DNA of 64,000 nucleotides from Streptomyces sp. CB00316 (GTDB lineage: Bacteria; Actinomycetota; Actinomycetes; Streptomycetales; Streptomycetaceae), in contig NZ_LIXI01000004.1 in assembly GCF_001905595.1 (NCBI RefSeq), forward strand, positions 248,001 to 312,000, in the 5' to 3' direction. Position 1 is the stretch's first letter; the number at the start of each line of letters is the position of its first letter. Made by a program: the position numbers and the translations under genes. Below are positions 53,678 to 62,885 of this stretch, one piece after another. The notes under the pieces are model-generated. The model was not told the origin of the DNA and ran no database searches. It saw nothing but the letters and a program-made list of their open reading frames with translations.

Positions 53678-55261
53678 TCAGGCACCCCCGCCGAACCGCT
53701 CCCGCAGCTGGTATTTGAGCACCTTGCGCAGCGTCTCGTTGCGGGGGAGGGCGTCCAGCACCTCCAGTTGCTCCGGCACCTTGTGGACGGAGAGCCCAGC
53801 GCCCCGCAGCTGCGCGGAGAGCTCGGCGAGGGTCGGCGCGGGCGCGCCCGGCACCCGCTCCACCACCGCGCAGACCCGTTCGCCGCGCTCGGCGTCCGGG
53901 AGCCCGATGACCGCGGCGTCGGCGACGGCGGGGTGGGTGTGGAGCAGGTCCTCGATCTCCTTGGCGGAGATGTTCTCGCCCTTGCGGATGATGATGTCCT
54001 TCAGCCGCCCGGTGAGTGTGAGGTGCCCGCTCTCCTGGACCCGGCCGAGATCCCCGGTGATCAGGAACCCCTCGGCGTCGAAGGCGGCGGCGGAGGCCCC
54101 GGCGTCCAGATAGCCCCGGCAGACCGCCTCCCCGCGCAGCCGTACCTCGCCCTCCACACCGTGCGGGAGCGGCTTGCCCTGCTCGTCGGTGATCCGGATC
54201 TCCATCCCCTCCGGCGGCCGCCCCTCGGTCAGGGCCAGATGGTCCGGGGTGTCGTCCGGCGCCCCCATCGTGACCATCGGGACCTCGGTCATCCCGTACC
54301 CGTGGGTGAGCTGGACCCCCATCTCCCGCACCACCGCGTGGTACACCTCCGGCGGCTTCGGCGCCCCGCCGCCCGCCAGCAGCCGGAGGGAGGGGATGAG
54401 CGGCGTGTCCGGGGCCTTGCGCTGCTCGGCCAGGAACATCGCGTAGAACGCCGTCGACCCGCCCGCCACGGTCACCTCATGCCTGCGGTACCCGTCCAAG
54501 GCCTCCGGCAACGCGAACTGCTCGAACATGACCGCCGGGAACCCGTACAGCAGCAGCATCACCGTGTAGTCGGGCCCGGCGACATGCGCGTACGGGAACG
54601 CCATCGACCCCACGTCGTCCGCCGACAGCTTCAGGGCGTGCGCGAGGCAGGAGCCGCCCGCGATCAGGGAGCGGTCGGTGTGCAGGACGCCCTTGGGGTC
54701 GGAGGTGGTGCCGGAGGTCCAGTAGATCCAGCGGACCTCCTCGCCGGTCTCCGGGCCGGGTGGGGGTGGCAGGGTCGCCGGATCGCCGTCGGGGAGGTCG
54801 TGGTCCTCGTACGCCTCGAAGACCCGCGGCGGGTCCGGCAGCTCACCGGCGATCCGCTCGGCCATCGCGGTGTGGTCGAAGCCGCGCCACACGCCCGGCA
54901 CGGCGAAGAACGCGGCCCCCGACTCCCGTAGCGCGAAACGCACTTCACGGTCCCGGTAGAACGGGATGACCGGCGTCTGTACGGCCCCGAGTCGGGTCAT
55001 GGCGAACGAGAGCAGGGCCGTCTCCAGCCGGGTCGGCAGCTGCCAGGCCACCACACTGCCCGCCCGCACACCCCTGCCGTACAGCCCGGCGGCGACGCGT
55101 TCGGCCCGGTCCCGCAACTGCCCGAAGGTCAGGGCCCGGTCGCCCTGGAGCAGGACCGGGCGGTCGGGGGTGAGGGTGGCGCGGGCTTCGATCAGCTCCC
55201 AGAAGGTGCGGGAGGCGCCCAGCGCGTGGGCGGTCGCGGTCACGTCGTTCACGGCGGTCAC
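53678..55261 (-). CDS. AMP-dependent acyl-CoA ligase (cyclohexanecarboxylate/fatty-acid type)
   Basis: A 527-residue ANL ligase with core IYWTSGTTSDPKGVLHTD, THGYGMTEVP, FLITGDLGR, GRLKDIIIRKGENISAKEIE and a C-terminal LRKVLKYQLRE catalytic Lys region. The clade resembles AliA/FadD-like ligases of alicyclic and medium-chain acids. GTG at 55261 follows GGAGGG by five bases. Divergent from the amidohydrolase gene; the shared promoter region carries two copies of a palindromic operator. It would activate the carboxylic-acid substrate of this island. Confidence 0.88.
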   Translation of the reverse strand: MTAVNDVTATAHALGASRTFWELIEARATLTPDRPVLLQGDRALTFGQLRDRAERVAAGLYGRGVRAGSVVAWQLPTRLETALLSFAMTRLGAVQTPVIPFYRDREVRFALRESGAAFFAVPGVWRGFDHTAMAERIAGELPDPPRVFEAYEDHDLPDGDPATLPPPPGPETGEEVRWIYWTSGTTSDPKGVLHTDRSLIAGGSCLAHALKLSADDVGSMAFPYAHVAGPDYTVMLLLYGFPAVMFEQFALPEALDGYRRHEVTVAGGSTAFYAMFLAEQRKAPDTPLIPSLRLLAGGGAPKPPEVYHAVVREMGVQLTHGYGMTEVPMVTMGAPDDTPDHLALTEGRPPEGMEIRITDEQGKPLPHGVEGEVRLRGEAVCRGYLDAGASAAAFDAEGFLITGDLGRVQESGHLTLTGRLKDIIIRKGENISAKEIEDLLHTHPAVADAAVIGLPDAERGERVCAVVERVPGAPAPTLAELSAQLRGAGLSVHKVPEQLEVLDALPRNETLRKVLKYQLRERFGGGA

Positions 55262-55275
55262 GGGATCCCTCCGAA

Positions 55276-55290
55276 CTGACGGGCAGTCAG
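55276..55290. promoter_or_regulatory. Palindromic operator copy 1
   Basis: CTGACGGGCAGTCAG: arms CTGAC/GTCAG are perfect with a five-base centre. It lies 15 bases upstream of the CoA-ligase start, where it would block transcription. Confidence 0.6.
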
Positions 55291-55364
55291 ATAGTGCCGA
55301 GAGCGTAGGTCTCCGCGCCTTGTCGGTCCAGGGGTGCGGAGCTAGCCTGATGGCCGCAATCGCA

Positions 55365-55381
55365 TCTGACGGACCATCAGA
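55365..55381. promoter_or_regulatory. Palindromic operator copy 2
   Basis: TCTGACGGACCATCAGA: same architecture as copy 1 (one arm mismatch), 60 bases before the amidohydrolase start. Confidence 0.6.
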
Positions 55382-55440
55382 AAGTGCCTGTGCCCCGCGA
55401 GTCGGCGGGTGCGCCGGGTACGCGGAGGGGACCACCCGCC

Positions 55441-56640
55441 ATGACGGACACGGAACTGCCTCGGATCGTCAGCGTCGACGACCACGTGATCGAGCCCGCG
55501 CACCTCTTCTCCACCTGGCTGCCCGCGAAGTACCGCGAGCGAGGTCCGCAGCCGCTGACGGCGGGCATCGGGGAGCTGGCGTACACGGGCGGGAGGTACG
55601 TCATCACGATGGACTCGGACGGACCGCCGACGGACTGGTGGATCTACGAGGACCTGAAGTTCCCGTACAAGCGGAACATCGCCGCCGTCGGCTTCGACCG
55701 CGACGACATGACCCTGGAGGGCATCACGCGGGCCGAGATGCGGCCCGGCTGCTGGGACCCGGCCGAACGCCTCAAGGACATGGATCTCAACCACGTCGAG
55801 GCCTCGCTCTGCTTCCCGACCTTCCCGCGCTTCTGCGGCCAGACCTTCGCCGAGGCGCACGACAAGGAGGTCGCCCTCGCCTGCGTACGCGCCTACAACG
55901 ACTGGATGGTCGAGGAGTGGTGCGGCGACAGCGGGGGACGCCTCATCCCGCTCTGCCTCATCCCGCTCTGGGACATCGGCCTCGCGGTGGCGGAGATCAG
56001 GCGGAACGCGGCGAGGGGCGTGCGCGCGGTCACCTTCTCCGAGATCCCCGCCTACCTCGGACTGCCGTCCATCCACACCGGCTACTGGGACCCGTTCTTC
56101 GCGGTCTGCCAGGAGACCGGCACCGTCGTCAACATGCACATCGGCTCCAGCTCACAGATGCCCGCCGCGTCCCCGGACGCTCCCCCGGCCGTGCAGGCCT
56201 CGCTCTCCTTCAACAACGCGATGGCCTCGATGATGGACTTCCTCTTCAGCGGGGTGCTGGTCAAGTTCCCGACGCTCAAACTGGCGTACAGCGAGGGCCA
56301 GATGGGATGGATCCCGTACGCGCTGGAGCGTGCCGACGACGTGTGGGAGGAGCACCGGGCGTGGGGCGGGGTGCGCGATCTGATCCCCGAGCCGCCGTCC
56401 ACGTACTACTACCGGCAGATGTTCTGCTGCTTCTTCCGCGACAAGCACGGCATCGCCTCGCTGGACGTCGTCGGCCGCGACAACGCCACCTTCGAGACCG
56501 ACTACCCGCACGTGGACTCGACCTTCCCGCACACCAGGGAGGTCGCCCTCGACCACGTCAAGGGACTCGACGGGGCGACCATCTACAAACTGATGCGCGG
56601 AAACGCGATCCGGATGCTCGGCCTGGACCTGGACAGGTAG
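55441..56640 (+). CDS. Amidohydrolase-family (ACMSD-like TIM-barrel) hydrolase/decarboxylase
   Basis: A 399-residue amidohydrolase-2-type protein. The N-terminal SVDDHVIEPAHLF carries a metal motif DHVxE rather than HxH. The TIM-barrel body includes GYWDPFFAVCQETGTVVNMH and GQMGWIPYALERADDVWEEH, and the last metal Asp is probably in ETDYPHVDSTFPHTRE. It is common in actinobacterial steroid/acyl-CoA clusters. It could open a ring or decarboxylate an intermediate; the reaction is not known. ATG at 55441 chosen over an upstream in-frame start within the operator region. Confidence 0.82.
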   Translation: MTDTELPRIVSVDDHVIEPAHLFSTWLPAKYRERGPQPLTAGIGELAYTGGRYVITMDSDGPPTDWWIYEDLKFPYKRNIAAVGFDRDDMTLEGITRAEMRPGCWDPAERLKDMDLNHVEASLCFPTFPRFCGQTFAEAHDKEVALACVRAYNDWMVEEWCGDSGGRLIPLCLIPLWDIGLAVAEIRRNAARGVRAVTFSEIPAYLGLPSIHTGYWDPFFAVCQETGTVVNMHIGSSSQMPAASPDAPPAVQASLSFNNAMASMMDFLFSGVLVKFPTLKLAYSEGQMGWIPYALERADDVWEEHRAWGGVRDLIPEPPSTYYYRQMFCCFFRDKHGIASLDVVGRDNATFETDYPHVDSTFPHTREVALDHVKGLDGATIYKLMRGNAIRMLGLDLDR

Positions 56641-56651
56641 GCGGCACACCC

Positions 56652-57809
56652 GTGGATCTCGCGTACACGGAGGCCGAGGAGGAGTTCCGGCGCCGGCTGA
56701 GGGAGTGGCTGGCCGCCGTGCTCCCCGGGCTGCCCCCGAAGCCCTCGCCCGACGACTGGCCCGCGCGCCGGGCCTACGACACGACCTGGCAGCGGATGTT
56801 GTACGACGCCGGGTACGCGGGCCTGCACTGGCCGGTGGAGGCGGGCGGGCGGGGCGCCACCCCCACCCAGCACCTGATCTTCCTGGAGGAGGCGGAGAAG
56901 GCCGGGGCGCCCTACGTCGGGGCGAACTTCGTCGGGCTGCTGCACGCCGGGCCGACCGTCGCCGCCGAGGGGACGGCCGAGCAGCGGGTCCGCTGGCTGC
57001 CCCCGGTACTGCGCGGCGACGAGATCTGGTGCCAGGGGTTCAGCGAGCCGGACGCGGGCTCGGACCTGGCCGCGCTGCGGACGCGGGCGGTGCGCGACGG
57101 GGACGACTACGTGGTCAGCGGCAGCAAGATCTGGACCTCGCACGCGGAGGTGGCCGACTGGTGCGAGCTGCTGGTGCGGACGGACCCGGGGGCGCCGAAG
57201 CACCGGGGGATCAGCTGGCTGGCGATGCCGATGGACGCCCCCGGGATCACGGTCCGGCCGCTGCGGACGCTGGCCGGGTCCACGGAGTTCGCGGAGGTGT
57301 TCCTCGACGAGGTCCGGGTGCCGGTACGGAACCGGGTCGGGGCCGAGAACGAAGGCTGGCGGGTCACCATGGTCACCCTCTCCTTCGAACGCGGTACGGC
57401 CTTCGTCGGCGAGGTCGTCGCCTGCCGCCGCACTCTGGAGGCCCTGGCCGTTGAGGCCCGGCGGAACGGCAGGTGGGACGACCCGGTGCTGCGCCGGCGC
57501 CTGGGCCGTCTGAACGCCGAGTTCCGGGCCCTGTGGCGGCTCACCCAGGGGAACGTGGCGGAGTCGGAGCGTACGGGCGGGGTCCCGGGCATCGGCGGCT
57601 CGGTCTTCAAGCTGCGGTACTCCGGGGCCCGTCAGGAGCTGTACGAGGCGGCGGCGGAGGTGCTGGGCGCGGAGGGAGCCTTCGACCTGGACCGGGAGTG
57701 GGCCCTGGACCGGCTCTCCTCCCTCTCGTACACGATCGCCGCCGGCACCTCGCAGATCCAGCGGAACATCGTCGCCGAGCGCATCCTCGGCCTCCCGAAG
57801 GGGCGCTGA
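56652..57809 (+). CDS. Acyl-CoA dehydrogenase, FadE-type (first of a pair)
   Basis: A 385-residue acyl-CoA dehydrogenase with [20 protein letters not shown] and VVSGSKIWTSHAEVADWCEL for FAD binding. The catalytic base is likely the Glu of LSFERGTAF (isovaleryl-type position), because the MCAD position reads AAGTSQIQRN. The GTG start at 56652 is 12 bases after the amidohydrolase stop. It is followed eight bases later by a shorter paralogue, the layout of mycobacterial heteromeric FadE pairs used for steroid side chains. Confidence 0.87.
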   Translation: MDLAYTEAEEEFRRRLREWLAAVLPGLPPKPSPDDWPARRAYDTTWQRMLYDAGYAGLHWPVEAGGRGATPTQHLIFLEEAEKAGAPYVGANFVGLLHAGPTVAAEGTAEQRVRWLPPVLRGDEIWCQGFSEPDAGSDLAALRTRAVRDGDDYVVSGSKIWTSHAEVADWCELLVRTDPGAPKHRGISWLAMPMDAPGITVRPLRTLAGSTEFAEVFLDEVRVPVRNRVGAENEGWRVTMVTLSFERGTAFVGEVVACRRTLEALAVEARRNGRWDDPVLRRRLGRLNAEFRALWRLTQGNVAESERTGGVPGIGGSVFKLRYSGARQELYEAAAEVLGAEGAFDLDREWALDRLSSLSYTIAAGTSQIQRNIVAERILGLPKGR

Positions 57810-57816
57810 GGCGGCC

Positions 57817-58821
57817 ATGGACTTCCAGCTCTCGGACGACCAGCGGGCCCTGCGGTCCGGTATGCGCGACCTGCTCGGTGCGGTGTTCGACCGGGACCGG
57901 ATGCGGGCGGCGGTGGAGCGGGGCGGTGGGGTGGACCGGGGGCTGTGGCGTCAGCTGGGCGCCGCCGGGTTCTTCGCGCTGCGGCTGCCGGAGGACGCGG
58001 GCGGGGTGGGGCTCGGGCTGCCGGAGGCGGTGCTGCTCTTCGAGGAGGCGGGCCGGGCGCTGCTGCCGGGACCGCTGGTGGCCACGCACCTGGCGGCGGG
58101 GGTGGTGAAGGGGGCCGCGGAGGGGGCGGCGGTGGTGACGGTGGCGGAGGGGCGCGGCCGGCCGGTGGCGGACCTTGGGGGCGCGGACGCGGTGCTGGTG
58201 GCGGGGGGTGCCGGGGTGGTCACGGGGGAGCGGCTGGAGGCGTTCGCGGCGAGGGCCGTTCCCGTACGGTCGATGGATCCCCTGACCCCGCTGCACCGGG
58301 CGGAGGGGCTCACGGGCGCTACGGAGGCGTACCCCGGCGCACTCCGCCGCGAAGGGGCGCTTCTCACTGCTGCAGAACAGCTCGGGAGCGCCGCGCGCAC
58401 CACCGAAATGGCCGTTCAACACGCCGGTGCGCGCGAACAGTTCGGAGCGCCCGTCGGATCGTTCCAGGCGGTCAAACACCTCTGCGCCGACATGCTCGCC
58501 CGCACCGAACCGGCCCGCAGCGCCGTGTACGCGGCCGCGGTGACCGGCGACCCGGTGGAGATCGCGGCGGCCAAGCTGCTCGCCGACGAGGCGGCCGTCC
58601 GTAACGCGCGGGACTGCCTCCAGATCCACGGCGGCATGGGCTTCACCTGGGAGGCAGATGTTCACCTCCACCTGAAACGGGCCTGGCTCCGGGCCGCCCG
58701 GTGGCTCACGGCGGCCGAGGCGGAGGAGATCCTGGCCGCCGATCTGGGCCCCGTACGGCTGCTGTGCAGCGGTTCAGCAGCCCTCGGTCGACGTGCCGGG
58801 CGGAGCCGGGGCGGAGCGTGA
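57817..58821 (+). CDS. Acyl-CoA dehydrogenase, FadE-type (second of a pair, shorter)
   Basis: A 334-residue member, about 50 residues shorter than usual: the mid-domain is abbreviated (GAAVVTVAEGRGRPVADLGG). FAD contacts are in REQFGAPVGSFQAVKHLCAD and HGGMGFTWEADVHLHLKRAW. It probably pairs with the preceding dehydrogenase as an alpha2beta2 enzyme in which only one subunit is catalytic; this is inference from the gene order. The C-terminal extension (SAALGRRAGRSRGG) is unusual. Confidence 0.85.
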   Translation: MDFQLSDDQRALRSGMRDLLGAVFDRDRMRAAVERGGGVDRGLWRQLGAAGFFALRLPEDAGGVGLGLPEAVLLFEEAGRALLPGPLVATHLAAGVVKGAAEGAAVVTVAEGRGRPVADLGGADAVLVAGGAGVVTGERLEAFAARAVPVRSMDPLTPLHRAEGLTGATEAYPGALRREGALLTAAEQLGSAARTTEMAVQHAGAREQFGAPVGSFQAVKHLCADMLARTEPARSAVYAAAVTGDPVEIAAAKLLADEAAVRNARDCLQIHGGMGFTWEADVHLHLKRAWLRAARWLTAAEAEEILAADLGPVRLLCSGSAALGRRAGRSRGGA

Positions 58822-59228
58822 CTCAGTGCAGCCGGTCGGTGTCGATACCGGGTTGTGTCCTTTGCGTGATTCGTCACCGGGTGGAGTCGGCGCCGGGCTC
58901 GGGTACGCTCCGTGGGATGCGAGTGGTTCTGGAACCGGGCGATCCGGGGGCGGCCTGTGCGGCGGCTCCGGTCCGGGGCGAGGGCTCTTGCCGGAGATGT
59001 GCCGGGCCTGCCCGAAGAGCGCTTCTCGCGGTCTCTGCACGCTCCTGTTCGACTCCCCGCAGCGCGCGTCGCACAGTATGCCCCACGCGTACTCCTTCGC
59101 GCTGGAATATGCCCGAAGCGCTTGTTGCGGTGACTGTACGTCAACCATGCTGTCGCGTAAGGGAATCACGTTCCGTGACCCTGAGGAGGCGCGAGGCGAT
59201 GTGTCCGCCGGTTCGGATGGTGTGAGCG
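58822..59228. other. 407-base stretch without a confident gene
   Basis: Short frames exist (for example a Cys/Arg-rich 102-codon frame from 58918) but none has a family signature or a good ribosome-binding site. No hairpin terminator stands out. Confidence 0.55.
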
Positions 59229-59738
59229 GTGCAGGTGCTTCAGGTTCAGCTGGAGGTCGGTCCGGATCCCGCGGAGGTGGGGCGGGCCCGTAGATGGGCG
59301 CGGTCGCGTCTGGTCGGTTCCGGGATAGGGGATGACGAGCCGCTCGCGGAGACGCTCATCCTGCTGATCTCGGAGCTGGTCACCAACGCCGTCGTCCACA
59401 CGGGCTGCCCCGCCGTGCTGCGGATGCTGTTCGGCGGGGGCGGCGGTGCCGGGGAGGCCGGGACCGTGCGGGTGGAGGTCGCCGACGTCAGCGACTGCCC
59501 GCCCCGCCCGCGTCACGCGGAGGGCGACGACACCAACGGCCGGGGCCTGGAGCTGGTGGACGACCTCGCGGACCGCTGGGGCTGGCAGCCGGAAGGCGCC
59601 GGGAAGCAGATCTGGTGCGAGGTGGACCGGGGCGCTCCGGCGGCGGTCGCGAAGGCGCCGCCGAGGGTCGTCGTGCAGGGCGGCGAGGTGTGCGAACCGC
59701 CCTCCTGCGTCTTCACGAACGCGACCGGCCTGGCCTGA
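59229..59738 (+). CDS. RsbW-like ATP-binding anti-sigma/regulatory kinase
   Basis: A 169-residue HATPase_c_2 protein: N-box LISELVTNAVVHTG (about 46-59), VEVADVSDCPP and DDTNGRGLELVDDLADRWGW (G2). Such GHKL proteins act as serine kinases/anti-sigma factors in partner switching with STAS proteins. GTG start at 59229. It interrupts the catabolic island, is on the plus strand between a dehydrogenase and the convergent cyclase, and may be an unrelated resident. Confidence 0.86.
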   Translation: MQVLQVQLEVGPDPAEVGRARRWARSRLVGSGIGDDEPLAETLILLISELVTNAVVHTGCPAVLRMLFGGGGGAGEAGTVRVEVADVSDCPPRPRHAEGDDTNGRGLELVDDLADRWGWQPEGAGKQIWCEVDRGAPAAVAKAPPRVVVQGGEVCEPPSCVFTNATGLA

Positions 59739-59777
59739 GCGTCTTGACTCACCCGGGGCTTACCGGGGCTTACCGAG

Positions 59778-60704
59778 TCACAGCACCGCGACCGGGGCGA
59801 CCGGAGATCCGGTGGCCCCGGTGAACGGCTCCGGTGCGGCCGTGAGCAGGAAGGCGTACCGGCCCTCCTCCGCACAGGCGGTGGACAGCGCCTCCAGGTC
59901 CCAGTTCTGGCCCTGGAGCATCCCCATCTCGACGAGGTGGAGCGCGTGCACGGGTAGCCACAGGTCCTCGATCTCCGGCGGGAAGATCTCGAAGGTCAGG
60001 GTGTCGTTGGCGACCGCCGCCACGTCCCGGGCGTGGAACCACTCGGGCGTGCGCACGGACAGCCCGGGCGACGGATAGCCGTACGCGTGCCGATCCCCGG
60101 CCAGGACGACCTGCATCTGCCCTGTCCGTACGAGGACGATGTCCCCGGCCCGTACGCGCACGCCTCCGAACTCCTCCGCCGCGTCGAGGTCCTCCGGCGT
60201 GACGGCGTGATCGCCTGCCAGCCGGTCCACGCGCCGGGCGCGCGCGACATCGAGGAGTACGCCCCGTGACACCAAGTGCTCCACGGCGGCGATCGACGAG
60301 AACTGCGCGCCGGCGTGCGCCGTGATGGTGTCCGCGGGTCGGCCGTTGTAGATCCGTCCGCCGTGCGAGGCGTGGGTCAGGGCGTCCCAGTGGGTGGCGG
60401 CCTGGAGCCCCATGGTGACGATGTCGTCGCTGGTGGCGACGGCCCCCGGGCCGAACATCTCCTGGTTGATCTGGACCATCGTGTGCAGCGGGTCGATCCG
60501 GCCGGGGATGAACCCGCTCTGCACGCCGCCGTGGCGGAGCGGAAGCGCGAGCGGTATCCGGCGACCGCTCCGGACGGCGGCGACGGCCTCCCGTACGACG
60601 GCATCGGTGATCAGGTTGAGCGTCCCGCGCTCGTCGGCCTCGCCCCAGCGCCCCCAGTTGTTCACGCGCCCCGCGATGTCATGGAACTCGGCCGGCAGGG
60701 ACAT
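59778..60704 (-). CDS. Cyclase-family (kynurenine-formamidase-like) metal hydrolase
   Basis: A 308-residue PF04199 protein with the metal motif ATHWDALTHASHGG (H105, D107, H111), a variant of the usual HxGTHxDxxxH, and a NDTLTFEIFPPEIEDLWLPV C-terminal segment close to a substrate site. AGGAGG precedes ATG 60704. Members hydrolyse or cyclise small polar acids. It is divergent from the SDR gene, and operator copy 3 lies between them, tying it to the island. Confidence 0.85.
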   Translation of the reverse strand: MSLPAEFHDIAGRVNNWGRWGEADERGTLNLITDAVVREAVAAVRSGRRIPLALPLRHGGVQSGFIPGRIDPLHTMVQINQEMFGPGAVATSDDIVTMGLQAATHWDALTHASHGGRIYNGRPADTITAHAGAQFSSIAAVEHLVSRGVLLDVARARRVDRLAGDHAVTPEDLDAAEEFGGVRVRAGDIVLVRTGQMQVVLAGDRHAYGYPSPGLSVRTPEWFHARDVAAVANDTLTFEIFPPEIEDLWLPVHALHLVEMGMLQGQNWDLEALSTACAEEGRYAFLLTAAPEPFTGATGSPVAPVAVL

Positions 60705-60750
60705 GGGGACCTCCTGGGTCTTGTGCCGGAGCGTCTGACTGCCCATAAAA

Positions 60751-60767
60751 TCTAACGGTCCGTCAGA
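60751..60767. promoter_or_regulatory. Palindromic operator copy 3
   Basis: TCTAACGGTCCGTCAGA matches copies 1 and 2 (CTGACGGNCNGTCAG, one mismatch), 21 bases before the SDR start. A further half site, TCTGAC, lies at 60734-60739 towards the cyclase gene. Confidence 0.6.
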
Positions 60768-60788
60768 AACCGCGGGAAGGGGCCGGGC

Positions 60789-61706
60789 ATGGGGAACTTC
60801 TTGGCAGGCAAGGTGGTCGCCGTCACGGGGGCCGGCCGGGGCATCGGGCGGGCGGTCGCGCTCGCGGCGGCGGAGGAGGGGGCGCGGGTCGTCGTCAACG
60901 ACTACGGCGTCTCGGTGGAAGGGTCCGAGCCCGCCAGCGAGATCGCCCGCTCCGTCGTCAAGGAGATCGAGGCGGCGGGCGGGCAGGCGGTCGCGGTGGC
61001 CGACGACATCTCCACGATGGCGGGCGGGCAGCGGATCGTGGACACGGCGCTTGCGGAGTACGGGCGGCTCGACGGGGCCGTGTGCGTGGCCGGGATCCTG
61101 CGGGAGCGGATGTTGTTCAACATGTCCGAGGAGGAGTGGGACCCGGTCCTCGCGACGCACCTGAAGGGCACGTTCACGGTCTTCCGCGCCGCCTCGGCGG
61201 TGATGCGGAAGCAGGAGGGCGGGGGCACGCTGATCGGCTTCACCAGCGGCAACCACCAGGGGAGCGTGTCCCAGGCCAACTACAGCGCGGCGAAGGGCGG
61301 GATCATCTCGCTGGTCCGCAGCGCGGCGCTGGGCCTGCACCGGTACGGGGTGACGGCCAACGCGGTCGCCCCGGTGGCCCGGACCCGGATGTCGGCCGGG
61401 GTGCCGATGGGGCTGGCGGAGATCGGTGAGCCGGAGGACGTGGCGGCGCTGGTGGTCTACCTGCTGAGCGAGCGGGCGCGGGCGGAGAGGATCACCGGCC
61501 AGGTGTACACGATCGCCGGCCCCAAGATCGCGGTCTGGGCCCAGCCGAGGGAGCTCCGGGCGGGGTACGCGGAGGGGGCGCCCTGGACCCCGGAACGGAT
61601 CGCGGAGTTCCTGCCGGGGACGGTGGGGGTGGACCCGATGCCGATGCTGGCGCGGGTGGAGGAGATGGCGGAGGCGGCACGGCGGGGGGCGCGCCCGAAC
61701 CGGTGA
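60789..61706 (+). CDS. Short-chain dehydrogenase/reductase (3-hydroxyacyl-CoA-type)
   Basis: A 305-residue classical SDR: Rossmann TGAGRGIG (14-21), VAGILRERMLFNM (catalytic Asn region) and QANYSAAKGGI with Tyr-x3-Lys. The long C-terminal 70 residues (AQPRELRAGYAEGAPWTPER) are typical of the SDR domain of peroxisomal MFE-2-like hydroxyacyl-CoA dehydrogenases found in steroid/fatty-acid clusters. ATG at 60789 with GGGAAGGGG before it. Divergent from the cyclase gene; first of three genes with an ACAD and an alcohol dehydrogenase. Confidence 0.88.
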   Translation: MGNFLAGKVVAVTGAGRGIGRAVALAAAEEGARVVVNDYGVSVEGSEPASEIARSVVKEIEAAGGQAVAVADDISTMAGGQRIVDTALAEYGRLDGAVCVAGILRERMLFNMSEEEWDPVLATHLKGTFTVFRAASAVMRKQEGGGTLIGFTSGNHQGSVSQANYSAAKGGIISLVRSAALGLHRYGVTANAVAPVARTRMSAGVPMGLAEIGEPEDVAALVVYLLSERARAERITGQVYTIAGPKIAVWAQPRELRAGYAEGAPWTPERIAEFLPGTVGVDPMPMLARVEEMAEAARRGARPNR

Positions 61707-61733
61707 CCGCCCCCGAAACCACAGGAGGCACGT

Positions 61734-62885
61734 ATGGACTTCCGGTTCACCGAGGACGACCACACCTTTCGCACGCACGCCCGCACCTGGCTGGAGACCC
61801 ACCTCACCGAAACCCCCGCCCCCACCCCCCGCGCGTGGGAACGCGAGCTGGGCCAGGCGGGGTGGATCGGCATCGGCTGGCCGGAGGGGGGCGGCGCGGG
61901 CTACGGCAACCGCGCCGCCACCCTCACCCGACAGGTCATCTGGGCCGAGGAGTACGCCCGCTCCACCGCCCCGCCCCGCATGGGCCACATCGGCGAGAAC
62001 CTCCTCGCCCCCACCCTCATCGCCTACGGCACCGAGGAGCAGTGCCGGCGCCACCTGCCCCCCATCGCACGCGGAGAGACCCTCTGGTGCCAGGGGTACA
62101 GCGAACCGGACGCCGGGTCCGACCTCGCCGGCATCCGGACCACCGCCACCCCGGACGGCACCGGCGCGTACACCGTCACCGGGCAGAAGATCTGGACCTC
62201 GCTCGCCCAGGACGCCGACTGGTGCTTCGTCCTCGCCCGCACCGAACCCGGCTCCACCCGCCACCGGGGGCTCTCCTTCCTCCTCGTGGAGATGGACCAG
62301 CCGGGCCGGATCGAGGTGCGGCCGATCCGCCAGATGACGGGGACCAGCGAGTTCAACGAGGTCTTCTTCGACGGGGCCCGGGCCGCCGAGGCCGTCGGCG
62401 GCGAGGGCGACGGATGGGCCGTCGCCATGGGGCTGCTCGCCCTGGAGCGTGGCGTCTCCACCCTCGCCCAGCAAATCGGGTTCGCCCAGGAGTTGGACCA
62501 GGTGATCGCCGCCGCCCGGGCCGGCGGGGCCGCCGAGGACCCGGTCATCCGAGCCCGGCTCGTACGGCAGTGGGCCGAACTCGTCACCATGCGCCGCCAC
62601 GCCCTCCGCACCCTCGGCACCACCGGCGACCCGGGCGCCCCCAGCGTCGCCAAGCTGCTGTGGGGCGGCTGGCACCAGCGGCTCGGCGAGCTGGCGGTGG
62701 AGGTGAGGGGAGAGTCGGGGGCCGTCGGCCCACACGTCTGGTCGCAGCAGCGACCGTACGAACTGCACGACGCACAGCACCTGTTCCTCTTCACCCGGGC
62801 CGACACCATCTACGGCGGCTCCGACGAGATCCAGCGGAACATCATCGCCGAGCGGGTGCTCGGCCTACCGAGGGAGCCGAGATGA
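61734..62885 (+). CDS. Acyl-CoA dehydrogenase (third in the island)
   Basis: A 383-residue acyl-CoA dehydrogenase: [37 protein letters not shown], catalytic base probably the Glu in [10 protein letters not shown] (isovaleryl-type position, since the C-terminal site reads [11 protein letters not shown]). ATG at 61734 preceded by AGGAGG. ATGA overlap with the alcohol dehydrogenase gene shows co-translation. It oxidises an acyl-CoA one step from the SDR product or substrate. Confidence 0.88.
   Translation: MDFRFTEDDHTFRTHARTWLETHLTETPAPTPRAWERELGQAGWIGIGWPEGGGAGYGNRAATLTRQVIWAEEYARSTAPPRMGHIGENLLAPTLIAYGTEEQCRRHLPPIARGETLWCQGYSEPDAGSDLAGIRTTATPDGTGAYTVTGQKIWTSLAQDADWCFVLARTEPGSTRHRGLSFLLVEMDQPGRIEVRPIRQMTGTSEFNEVFFDGARAAEAVGGEGDGWAVAMGLLALERGVSTLAQQIGFAQELDQVIAAARAGGAAEDPVIRARLVRQWAELVTMRRHALRTLGTTGDPGAPSVAKLLWGGWHQRLGELAVEVRGESGAVGPHVWSQQRPYELHDAQHLFLFTRADTIYGGSDEIQRNIIAERVLGLPREPR

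Noticed and set aside
58918..59225. A 102-codon Cys/Arg-rich frame before the RsbW-like gene
   Set aside because: No ribosome-binding site and no recognisable motif; composition typical of a non-coding frame.
59778..62780. A 1000-codon open frame on the minus strand
   Set aside because: Only its last 308 codons (cyclase gene) are real; the remainder is antisense to the SDR and dehydrogenase genes and has no ribosome-binding site.
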